Below are positions 23,664 to 31,287 of a DNA stretch of 64,000 bases, one piece after another. Position 1 is the first letter of the stretch, and each line of letters begins with the position of its first letter. Position numbers and translations under genes: made by a program. Under the pieces are notes generated by a model. It searched no databases. It saw nothing but the letters and a program-made list of their open reading frames with translations, and was not told the origin of the DNA. The stretch comes from Firm-13 sp964579245 (lineage in GTDB: Bacteria; Bacillota; Clostridia; Saccharofermentanales; Saccharofermentanaceae). The stretch covers positions 30,016 to 94,015 of the forward strand of contig CAZOFY010000001.1 of assembly GCA_964579245.1 (NCBI GenBank), in the 5' to 3' direction.

Positions 23664-24602
23664 CTATTTATGATTTCTCAGATTGTTCTTGCGGATAATA
23701 TACATGGGGCGCCTCTTGACCTCCATGTAGGTACGTGCTAAATACTCGCCGAGAATACCCAGAGCAAGCAGAGTAACACCGCCAAGAAAGAGAACAAAGG
23801 CTAGGAGCGAAGGGTAACCGGCGACCGGAATTCCCCAGATAATGGTCCGGATCACGTAATATAACATATAAAGTATTGCGAACGCAGAGACAAAAAAACC
23901 GGTGAAAGTCGCCAGCCGGAGAGGGACAGTCGTAAAGGAGACAATGCCTTCGATCGCGTACTTGAAGAGCTTCCAGAATGACCACTTCGTCTCGCCGGCA
24001 GAACGCTCCACGTTTTCAAATTCCAGCCACTTCGTCCGAAAGCCAACCCAGCTGAAGATGCCCTTCGAAAAACGCTGCCTCTCCGTAAGGGATAGGATCG
24101 CATCAGTCACTGGCCTTGTCATCAGGCGAAAATCACGGGCCCCGTCCACGATCTCAACGTCAGACATACGATTGATCAACGAATAGAATCTGCGGGCAAA
24201 AAAACTACGGATCTTCGGCTCGCCCTTCCTGGTTACACGCCTTGTCGCAACCATGTCATACTCATCCGTCGCTAAAATATCGAACATATCGGGCAAAAGA
24301 GACGGCGGATCCTGCATGTCGGCATCCAATATTGCGATCCAGTCACCTGTTGCCGCCTCCAGACCGGCGTACATCGCGGCTTCTTTTCCAAAATTTCTTG
24401 AAAAAGAGATATAATGAACGCGTGGATCTTCTGCCGCCCATGTCTCCAAAAGTGAGAGTGTCTTATCACGGGAACCGTCATCGACCATGATAAACTCGTA
24501 TTCGTGTTCGCTTCTCCCGGCGCAGACCTTGTGGAGCGCGTCCTTCAATATTGGAAGCGACGGCTCTTCGTTATAACAGGGAACGATCAGGCTTACTCTC
24601 AT
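23664..24602 (-). CDS. Polyprenyl-phosphate glycosyltransferase (GT2, GtrB/CsbB type)
   Basis: The only minus-strand gene. A GT-A domain (MRVSLIVPCYNEEPSLPILK; the metal-binding Asp in ILDADMQDPP) is followed by two C-terminal hydrophobic segments (FFVSAFAILYMLYYVIRTII and FVLFLGGVTLLALGILGEYL). This is the layout of GtrB, CsbB and DPM-like enzymes, which load a sugar from a nucleotide donor onto a polyprenyl phosphate at the inner face of the membrane. The start at 24602 gives 312 residues and MRVSLIVP; longer frames add an unrelated tail. A likely partner is the YfhO protein at 31288. Confidence 0.9.
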   Translation of the reverse strand: MRVSLIVPCYNEEPSLPILKDALHKVCAGRSEHEYEFIMVDDGSRDKTLSLLETWAAEDPRVHYISFSRNFGKEAAMYAGLEAATGDWIAILDADMQDPPSLLPDMFDILATDEYDMVATRRVTRKGEPKIRSFFARRFYSLINRMSDVEIVDGARDFRLMTRPVTDAILSLTERQRFSKGIFSWVGFRTKWLEFENVERSAGETKWSFWKLFKYAIEGIVSFTTVPLRLATFTGFFVSAFAILYMLYYVIRTIIWGIPVAGYPSLLAFVLFLGGVTLLALGILGEYLARTYMEVKRRPMYIIRKNNLRNHK

Positions 24603-24736
24603 ATGGAAAACCTCGCGATACTTTAATGCGTTCAGTATACTACATTTACACATTGTTTTGTGTTTTGAAAGGAATAAGAACTCATCCCTGTCCGCAAAAA
24701 ACACAAAGAAGAAGACCTCAGAAAAGGAGAGCCTCT

Positions 24737-25405
24737 GTGTATCGAATTTATGTTGTTGAAGATGATCCGGCAATAGCGGAAGCCCTAAAAACGCACCTGG
24801 TCTCCTGGGATTATACCGTGGAGATCGTTCAGGATTTTTCCAAGGTGACGGAAGAGGCAATCCGCTTTGCGCCTCAGCTCATTATCATGGATATCACATT
24901 GCCGTCCTTTGACGGTTTTTACTGGTGCTCAAAGCTTCGTGAGTTCACAGAAACGCCGATCCTGTTTGTTTCGGCCGCGGATGACCGGATGAGCAAGGTG
25001 ATGGCCATGAACCTGGGAGCCGATGACTTTATCGAAAAGCCCTATGATATCCACATTCTGCTGGCTAAGATTCGAGCGATGCTTCGACGGGCATATGCCT
25101 TTAACGGGCAGACGAACCTGCTTGAGCATAACGGCTTGATCCTCTACAGCCACGAAGCCAGAATACAATATAAAGAACAGCGGGCAGAACTTACAAGGAA
25201 CGAATTGAAAATTCTTCACACACTGATGGAAAATGCGGGAAAATATGTATCACGCGATCAGATGATGCTTCTGTTGTGGGAGAATGACATGTTTGTCGAT
25301 GACAATACTCTGACGGTCAATGTGACCAGGCTGCGAAAAAAGCTTTCTGACATCGGTCTTGTCGGATATATTGAGACCAAAAAGGGAATTGGATATAAGG
25401 TTTGA
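24737..25405 (+). CDS. Response regulator, BceR-like (OmpR family)
   Basis: This 222-residue regulator has a receiver domain (VYRIYVVEDDPAIAEALK; phospho-acceptor Asp in IIMDITLPSFDG; conserved Lys in DDFIEKPYD) and a winged-helix DNA-binding domain (LTRNELKILHTLMENAGKYV, ending TKKGIGYKV). The GTG at 24737 is chosen since AAAAGGAGA lies upstream and the protein then begins directly with the receiver. It is followed by its kinase and a BceAB-type transporter, so its likely targets are the bceA and own promoters. Confidence 0.92.
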   Translation: MYRIYVVEDDPAIAEALKTHLVSWDYTVEIVQDFSKVTEEAIRFAPQLIIMDITLPSFDGFYWCSKLREFTETPILFVSAADDRMSKVMAMNLGADDFIEKPYDIHILLAKIRAMLRRAYAFNGQTNLLEHNGLILYSHEARIQYKEQRAELTRNELKILHTLMENAGKYVSRDQMMLLLWENDMFVDDNTLTVNVTRLRKKLSDIGLVGYIETKKGIGYKV

Positions 25406-25470
25406 CAGAACGGATGCCGAAGGGAAGGAATCATCTGTCAAATGTCGAAAAAAGGATTGCGGAGGCTTGG

Positions 25471-26475
25471 GTGGAACATTCGACTTTGATCCTGTATATA
25501 AGAAGAACCTGGAAGATATCTCTGGTGACGATCTTATCCGCCGCTGTTTTCGGCGCTGTGTTTTTCCTCTGGGACCTGCCTTCGGATGCTTATGTCTACT
25601 CCGTTTTTCTCATCGTCTTTATCCTGCTTATCGCAGCCGGTCTGGACTATTTTGGCTTTCGCGCAGAGGTTAAGCAAATTCGCAAAATGAGAAACGCATC
25701 CTTGTTTGCCATCGAGGAACTGAAGGAACCGGGGGAACCGGTGGCGGCCGAATATCGGGAGTTGCTCAAGACGGCAATCGCTTTTCACGAACAAAGTGTC
25801 AGAGAGGCTGACCGCCGTCAGGCGGATCTGCTCGACTACTATTCCATGTGGGTCCATCAGATTAAGTCCCCGATTGCCGCCATGCGGCTTTTGCTCCAGA
25901 GTCCGGCTGAAAAGGACTTAAGGAATCTGAACACGGAGCTTTTTCGTGTCGAACAGTATGTGGACATGGCTCTGCAGTATATACGATTAGAAAGTATGTC
26001 TTCTGACCTTGTGCTCAAAAATACCAAGATCTTGCCGGTGATCCGGCAGACCGTCCGAAAATTCGCGCCGGTCTTTATTGAGAAACGACTGTCGATCGAC
26101 ATCGAGGAGACGGACATGGAGGTCGTTACGGATGAGAAATGGGTATCGGTTGTCTTCGAGCAATTGATATCCAACGCATTGAAGTACACGAAAACCGGAC
26201 ATATCCGGATCTGCCGGGATTCGGATACAGATGCCGGAATCATGATTGAAGATACCGGAATCGGAATACGTCCCGAGGACCTTCCGCGCGTATTCGAACG
26301 CGGATTCACCGGATACAATGGTCGACAGGATATGCGGGCGACCGGCCTGGGCCTGTATCTCTCGAAAAAAATTATGGATAAGCTATCACATAAGATCCGG
26401 ATCACTTCGGATGGCAATAGCGGGACGCGCGTATTTCTGGATTTTTCTCAGGTTTCTTACAAAAATGAAAGATAA
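25471..26475 (+). CDS. Sensor histidine kinase, BceS-like
   Basis: A short kinase with two transmembrane segments (ISLVTILSAAVFGAVFFLWD and YSVFLIVFILLIAAGLDYFG) and almost no extracellular loop, the intramembrane-sensing layout. The phospho-acceptor His is in MWVHQIKSPIAAM; ATP-binding motifs are QLISNALKYT, IEDTGIGI and TGLGLYLSKKI. The GTG at 25471 has GGAGG five bases upstream and gives 334 residues, which suits BceS. A frame can be opened as far as a TTG at 25402 that overlaps the regulator stop, so the start is not certain. Such kinases sense antimicrobial peptides through their partner transporter. Confidence 0.9.
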   Translation: MEHSTLILYIRRTWKISLVTILSAAVFGAVFFLWDLPSDAYVYSVFLIVFILLIAAGLDYFGFRAEVKQIRKMRNASLFAIEELKEPGEPVAAEYRELLKTAIAFHEQSVREADRRQADLLDYYSMWVHQIKSPIAAMRLLLQSPAEKDLRNLNTELFRVEQYVDMALQYIRLESMSSDLVLKNTKILPVIRQTVRKFAPVFIEKRLSIDIEETDMEVVTDEKWVSVVFEQLISNALKYTKTGHIRICRDSDTDAGIMIEDTGIGIRPEDLPRVFERGFTGYNGRQDMRATGLGLYLSKKIMDKLSHKIRITSDGNSGTRVFLDFSQVSYKNER

Positions 26476-26567
26476 GAGCTTCTTTTGCAAGCATATCCAA
26501 TGTCTCGTTTTTTCGATACGCGGTATTCTTGTAGCCGTAAAAGAAATAAACAAGCGGAGGAATGAAT

Positions 26568-27332
26568 ATGCCGTTACTTGAAGTCAAACAATTATCAAAA
26601 ACGTATGTTACCCGATTCGGTGCCGTACAGGTCGAAGCACTGAAGAATGTCAGCTTCGCCGTTGAAGAGGGCGAGTATATTGCCATCATGGGCGAGTCGG
26701 GCTCCGGGAAAACGACACTGCTGAACCTTCTTGCTACGCTCGATCGCCCAACGGCCGGAGAAATCCAGCTTCGCGGCGAGAACACGACGAAAATACCGGA
26801 TCGCCATCTGGCTCGCTTTCGCAGGGAGAAGCTCGGTTTCGTATTTCAGGATTTCAATCTGCTGGATACCTTTAATGTCCGGGACAATATTTACCTGCCG
26901 ATGGTTCTGTCCGGACTTTCCCATAAGGAGATGGAAACCCGCCTGGCGCCGATTGCGGATCGTCTCGGAATCACGGAGCTTCTGAATAAATTCCCTTATG
27001 AGATCTCCGGAGGCCAGAAACAGCGGGTTGCCGTTGCACGCGCGTTGGTCAATAATCCCGGCATACTTCTGGCGGACGAGCCGACCGGCGCCCTGGATTC
27101 AAAATCCTCCGATCAGCTGCTGAATATTTTCTCGAATATCAATCACGAAAAGCAGACCATCCTGATGGTCACGCACAGCACAAGAGCCGCGTGTCGGGCA
27201 GGAAGAGTCATTTTCATTCGCGACGGTGAACTGTATCATCAGTTATATCGCGGCAATATGACCGATGACGAGTTCTATCATAAAATATCGGAAACGTGGA
27301 CCGTTTTGATGACGGGGGGTGAAGGAAAGTGA
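26568..27332 (+). CDS. BceA-like ABC transporter ATPase
   Basis: This is a 254-residue ABC ATPase of the MacB/BceA group. It has the Walker A GESGSGKTT, signature ISGGQKQRVAVARAL, Walker B LLADEPTGALD and switch His in MVTHS. Of two nearby ATGs, 26568 is seven bases after GCGGAGG, while 26562 is too close. It pairs with the permease that overlaps its end. By family it powers resistance to cell-wall-active peptides such as bacitracin. Confidence 0.93.
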   Translation: MPLLEVKQLSKTYVTRFGAVQVEALKNVSFAVEEGEYIAIMGESGSGKTTLLNLLATLDRPTAGEIQLRGENTTKIPDRHLARFRREKLGFVFQDFNLLDTFNVRDNIYLPMVLSGLSHKEMETRLAPIADRLGITELLNKFPYEISGGQKQRVAVARALVNNPGILLADEPTGALDSKSSDQLLNIFSNINHEKQTILMVTHSTRAACRAGRVIFIRDGELYHQLYRGNMTDDEFYHKISETWTVLMTGGEGK

Positions 27333-29380
27333 ACCTTCCGTTCTACCCGCGTTTTGCCTGGAACGGTATCGTCAAGAACCGCCGGCTCTACATACCATTT
27401 ATCCTGATATGCATTCTGAATTCTTCCATGTACTACATGATGACATCCCTTTTGTATCACACAGATCTTCTCAAGAACCGTGGAGGCGAATCACTTCAGG
27501 CCATGTTGGAATTTGGTTCGGGCGTCGTCTTTATCTTCTCGATCATTTTTCTTTTCTATGCGAACAGCTTTCTTATCAAGCAAAGAAGCCGTGAGATTGG
27601 CCTATATAGCGTCCTCGGCATGGGTAAAAGAAATATTGCCGGCGTACTTTTTTTTGAATTTCTTTTTTCTTCCATCGGGTCTGTTCTCACGGGACTTGTC
27701 ATCGGGATTGCGTTCAGCCGTCTGGTATACATGCTGTTGGGCAAAATGATCGGATACAACACGGTCTTTCGTTTTGAGATCTCCGGAAAAGCGCTCCTTC
27801 ATACTTCAGTCGTTTTCCTGGGGATCCTCTTTGCCAGCTTTGTCTTTCATCTTCTCCGCATCTCTATATCCCACCCTGTCGAGCTTGTCAAGGGATCCGC
27901 AGTCGGAGAAAAAGAGCCGAAAACAAAATGGATTATGGCGATTCTCGGTACTTCCGCTCTGGCGGCCGGATATATCATCGCCAATACACAGGAGAATCCG
28001 CTAGAGGCCCTTCAAGTTTTCTTCATCGCTGTTCTTCTGGTTATGGCCGGGACGTATTGGCTGTTCATCGCAGGTAGTATCGTGCTGCTGAAGTTTTTGA
28101 AAAAGCGTAAGAATCTCTACTACCGGGTCGAGAATTTCACTTCGATCTCGGGGCTGATCTACCGTATGAAACAAAATGCCGTCGGACTTGCCAGTATCTG
28201 TATTCTGAGCACCATGGCCCTGCTGACGATCTCGACAACGGTATCGATGTATTTGGGCGTCGATGCAGCATATAAAATCAGATACGCCAATGACGTAAGC
28301 ATCCGATACAGCGGAATTCAGAACGGCAAGACGGAGGAGTTCACACAAGCCATCCATCAGCTGATTAAGGATCGAGCACTGACGATAGAAAACGAAAGTA
28401 TCGTTACTTATGTTGACGGTGTCGGCGACCTTGAGGATAATCATGTCGACATAGCTCTTCGGGACGGTCAGGGCAATGTTGTGGTTCTTTTCCCTGTCCA
28501 GGTTCCGGGAGACAACGTTGAGTTGAATCCGAATCAGGCTTCCCGAGCGGATCTGAGCTTCCTGACTATCATGGACAATTCCTCCTATAATCAGGCGCAA
28601 GGGGCTCGTGTGTCTCTTGATTCCGGGGAGGTCCTTTTCTTTACGACGAAGGGGTATGACCGCGACACGCTGGAAATTGGGACGGAAGTGTTTCGGGTGA
28701 GGAATATGGAAGGGCTGGACGGATTCGACGAGGAGCTCAGCATCAAGGAATCCATGACGATCGTATTTGACGATGCGGACTTTGACCGGATTATTTCGGA
28801 ACATCAAATGGGTGAGGAACGTATTATCATCATGTCCTTCGACATTCAGGGCAATAAGGATGCGTCGATCGAACTGAGGACCGCGATCCAGAACAAGCTG
28901 TTGCATGATCCAATTCCCGGTATTGTTATTGATCCTTCCACCAATGACCTTATCGTTGAAAGTGCACAGGAAGGGAAATACTCCTTCTATTCTCTCCACG
29001 GGGGATTGCTTTTCCTCGGTATTTTCTTAGGGATGATCTTCCTGTTCGGCACCGTACTGATCATCTACTACAAACAGATTTCTGAGGGGTATATGGATCG
29101 AAATCGCTTTGACGTGATGCGGAAGGTCGGAATGGGAGACAAGGAGATCAAGAGAACCATTCAAACACAGATTCTTCTCGTATTCTTCCTGCCACTGGTG
29201 ACTACATTCCTGCATATGGCGTTTGCGTTCAAGTTCATGACGCAGATCCTGAATGTGATGGGTTTCTTTAACCAGAGCATCTTCCTGGTCGCTACGATCA
29301 TCTGCTCAGCCATCTTTGCCATGATGTACGGGATTGTTTATTTACTGACCGCCAGAACCTATTACCGTATCATAAGGTAA
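27329..29380 (+). CDS. BceB-like ABC transporter permease
   Basis: The 683-residue protein has about ten hydrophobic segments: one near the N-terminus, groups of three or four in the first half and three at the C-terminal end. A large extracellular domain lies between (about residues 310-540). This is the BceB/FtsX-like layout in which the big loop binds the peptide or the lipid target. It starts at GTG overlapping the bceA stop, behind GAAGGAAA. The transporter and kinase together probably form a flux-sensing unit. Confidence 0.92.
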   Translation: MNLPFYPRFAWNGIVKNRRLYIPFILICILNSSMYYMMTSLLYHTDLLKNRGGESLQAMLEFGSGVVFIFSIIFLFYANSFLIKQRSREIGLYSVLGMGKRNIAGVLFFEFLFSSIGSVLTGLVIGIAFSRLVYMLLGKMIGYNTVFRFEISGKALLHTSVVFLGILFASFVFHLLRISISHPVELVKGSAVGEKEPKTKWIMAILGTSALAAGYIIANTQENPLEALQVFFIAVLLVMAGTYWLFIAGSIVLLKFLKKRKNLYYRVENFTSISGLIYRMKQNAVGLASICILSTMALLTISTTVSMYLGVDAAYKIRYANDVSIRYSGIQNGKTEEFTQAIHQLIKDRALTIENESIVTYVDGVGDLEDNHVDIALRDGQGNVVVLFPVQVPGDNVELNPNQASRADLSFLTIMDNSSYNQAQGARVSLDSGEVLFFTTKGYDRDTLEIGTEVFRVRNMEGLDGFDEELSIKESMTIVFDDADFDRIISEHQMGEERIIIMSFDIQGNKDASIELRTAIQNKLLHDPIPGIVIDPSTNDLIVESAQEGKYSFYSLHGGLLFLGIFLGMIFLFGTVLIIYYKQISEGYMDRNRFDVMRKVGMGDKEIKRTIQTQILLVFFLPLVTTFLHMAFAFKFMTQILNVMGFFNQSIFLVATIICSAIFAMMYGIVYLLTARTYYRIIR

Positions 29381-29393
29381 AGAATAATTGTGC

Positions 29394-29458
29394 GCCCCCC
29401 TGTAATGCCCTCCTGAGGTGATATAATGAATAAATCATTTATCTTCAGGGGGGCTTTT
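29394..29458 (+). terminator. Terminator after bceB
   Basis: GCCCCCCTG (29394-29402) pairs with CAGGGGGGC (29446-29454), followed by TTTT. The loop of 43 bases is unusually long and contains an inner AT-rich inverted repeat and a promoter-like -10. Confidence 0.65.
29419..29427 (+). promoter_or_regulatory. Extended -10 promoter inside the terminator loop
   Basis: TG-A-TATAAT (29419-29427) is a perfect extended -10 element without a good -35 box. The start would be about 29434, some 80 bases before the next gene. Confidence 0.45.
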
Positions 29459-29514
29459 CATGCGTTGCCTACAATCGTACCTTGTGCTTGCCCGCAGGAA
29501 AGGGGAAAGGTCAC

Positions 29515-31236
29515 ATGTTTAAAAGCCTGGACCGCCTCATGTATTCCGGAGCCTGTATCTACATAGCGCTTCCAATATTTATCTTTATGGCGGGTTGGTT
29601 GCGCCCAATATTCGCAGCTGTTATCTGTGCGATTCTATTGGTTAGCCTTTTTTTCATGGTAAAAAACGGGCCGGCACCAACAGATTTTCGTATCACGCGG
29701 AAGCAACTCCTTGTCGTCATCGTAACGGTTCTGATTTTAATCCTCTGGCTACTTCTTTCCGGACATGGAGGCTTTTCTTATCAGAACTCGGATTACCATG
29801 ACCGCAACGCCATTTTTCGAGACCTTATCAATAAACCGTGGCCTGTTATTTACGACTTTTCGCATGTCACTCCGCTACAGATGGACGGATTGAATGCCCT
29901 GCCCTCGTCCGCCGTGCTGACTTACTATATTGCCTATTGGCTTCCTGCAGCCCTTGTCGGCAAGGTATTGGGTTTTCAGGCCGGCAGTACCGCCTTGTTT
30001 ATATGGGCTCTGTTCGGGTTGATATTCGTTGTTTATTTCATTTTCCGGACCTTGAAGCGTGTTACGCTGCGCTCTGTTTTTATCTTCATATTCTTTTCCG
30101 GATTTGATCTGGTCGGGTATCTCTGGGCAACGAAGGGCTCCTTCCCGAATCCAATCGCTCATATTGAGTGGTGGTCAGGATACCAGTATTCTTCCATCAC
30201 GACCCTTTTGTTCTGGGTATTCAATCAATCCATTGTATTTTGGCTGGCACTTCTGCTGATTGAGAATATGAAAAACAGCCGTTCCCTCTTTTTCTTGTAT
30301 GCGCTTCTTTTGCTGTATGGCCCGTTTCCATTTCTGGGGATGCTTCCGTTTGTGCTGGCAAAGGCGTACGAAGGCCACCCTATTTTGTCCGGACAGAGAC
30401 CTGTCGACACGCTGAAAGCGATTCCTGTCTGGTTTTTTGCCGGAATCAGAAGAGCCTTGACGTTCGAGAACCTTGCCGGAGGGATTTCGGTGCTGGTGAT
30501 TATCTACCTGTACTTTTACGGAAATGTTGCTGCGGGCCGCTATATGGGCTTTTCCAAGCAACTGAGTCCGGTCCTTTTTGTCTTTCTTGCCTTTGAGGTT
30601 CTGCTGTGGCTCCTGTTTGTCGGTGTTATTTTTCACAAGAAACCGGTCTTCTGGCTTTGTGTCACGAGCCTTCTCCTTATTCCGCTGTTTCAGGTCGGGA
30701 TCGGACAGGATTTCTGTATGCGCGTATCAATCCCTGCCTTGTTTGTCCTTCAGATGTTTGTTCAGAAGCTTCTGGTAGGGAAGACGGAGATGGAAGCTGC
30801 CATGAACGAATCTTCTGCGCAGGCCGATGAGACCGCGAAAATATCGGATGTGCCGGAGGCTCCCGCAAAACCAAAGATGGCTTTTTCGAAGCTCAGTAAG
30901 CGAGATCTTCGACTCTTGCGTATCATTCTGGCTGTTTTTCTGGTTGTCGGAGCAGCTTGCCCCGCCCAAGAGATCCTGCGTTCTGTGTGGTTTACAATCC
31001 CTGCCTACGCTTCGGGGAGTGAAGTGATGCTCTCCTTGGGAAATACGCTGAGAGAAAGTGACGTACCGTTTCTCCGTGACGCGGGCTCAGCCTTGGTGTC
31101 ACAAAGCCGGAATGGCTACCTCGAGTCGGACGCCAAGAAAACACTCGACAACGTCAGTATCACAACGACCAATTTCGTCGCGTCACAGGAACAGAACTTT
31201 TTCTATCAGTATCTTGCCCGTGAACACGATTCTTGA
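29515..31236 (+). CDS. Polytopic membrane protein, possibly GT-C-like glycosyltransferase
   Basis: This 573-residue protein is not assigned to a named family. About 11-12 hydrophobic segments occupy residues 10-440, followed by a short acidic linker (about 420-455) and a C-terminal stretch with one more hydrophobic segment. The first large loop has QNSDYHDRNAIFRDL, an acidic cluster of the kind seen in the first external loop of GT-C enzymes. Aromatic-rich helices and the neighbours (YfhO, GtrB-like) support transfer of sugars from lipid carriers at the outer face, but this is inference. The ATG at 29515 follows GGGGAAAGG. Confidence 0.75.
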   Translation: MFKSLDRLMYSGACIYIALPIFIFMAGWLRPIFAAVICAILLVSLFFMVKNGPAPTDFRITRKQLLVVIVTVLILILWLLLSGHGGFSYQNSDYHDRNAIFRDLINKPWPVIYDFSHVTPLQMDGLNALPSSAVLTYYIAYWLPAALVGKVLGFQAGSTALFIWALFGLIFVVYFIFRTLKRVTLRSVFIFIFFSGFDLVGYLWATKGSFPNPIAHIEWWSGYQYSSITTLLFWVFNQSIVFWLALLLIENMKNSRSLFFLYALLLLYGPFPFLGMLPFVLAKAYEGHPILSGQRPVDTLKAIPVWFFAGIRRALTFENLAGGISVLVIIYLYFYGNVAAGRYMGFSKQLSPVLFVFLAFEVLLWLLFVGVIFHKKPVFWLCVTSLLLIPLFQVGIGQDFCMRVSIPALFVLQMFVQKLLVGKTEMEAAMNESSAQADETAKISDVPEAPAKPKMAFSKLSKRDLRLLRIILAVFLVVGAACPAQEILRSVWFTIPAYASGSEVMLSLGNTLRESDVPFLRDAGSALVSQSRNGYLESDAKKTLDNVSITTTNFVASQEQNFFYQYLAREHDS

Positions 31237-31287
31237 CGCGCGATTCTGGAAATTGTTATTCTTGATACAGCAGAGGAGGATTCCGGT

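Noticed and set aside
24603..24736. Promoter around TATACT (24636-24641) in the divergent gap
   Set aside because: AGTATACT is a palindrome that looks like a -10 on both strands, but no acceptable -35 box or extended -10 is present on either.
26510..26530. ATAC-GCG-GTAT inverted repeat before bceA as a BceR operator
   Set aside because: It is too short and no second copy is seen in other gaps of the region; it cannot be told from chance.
28001..28999. Minus-strand frame of 332 codons opposite bceB
   Set aside because: Shadow of the permease; composition and lack of a start signal speak against it.
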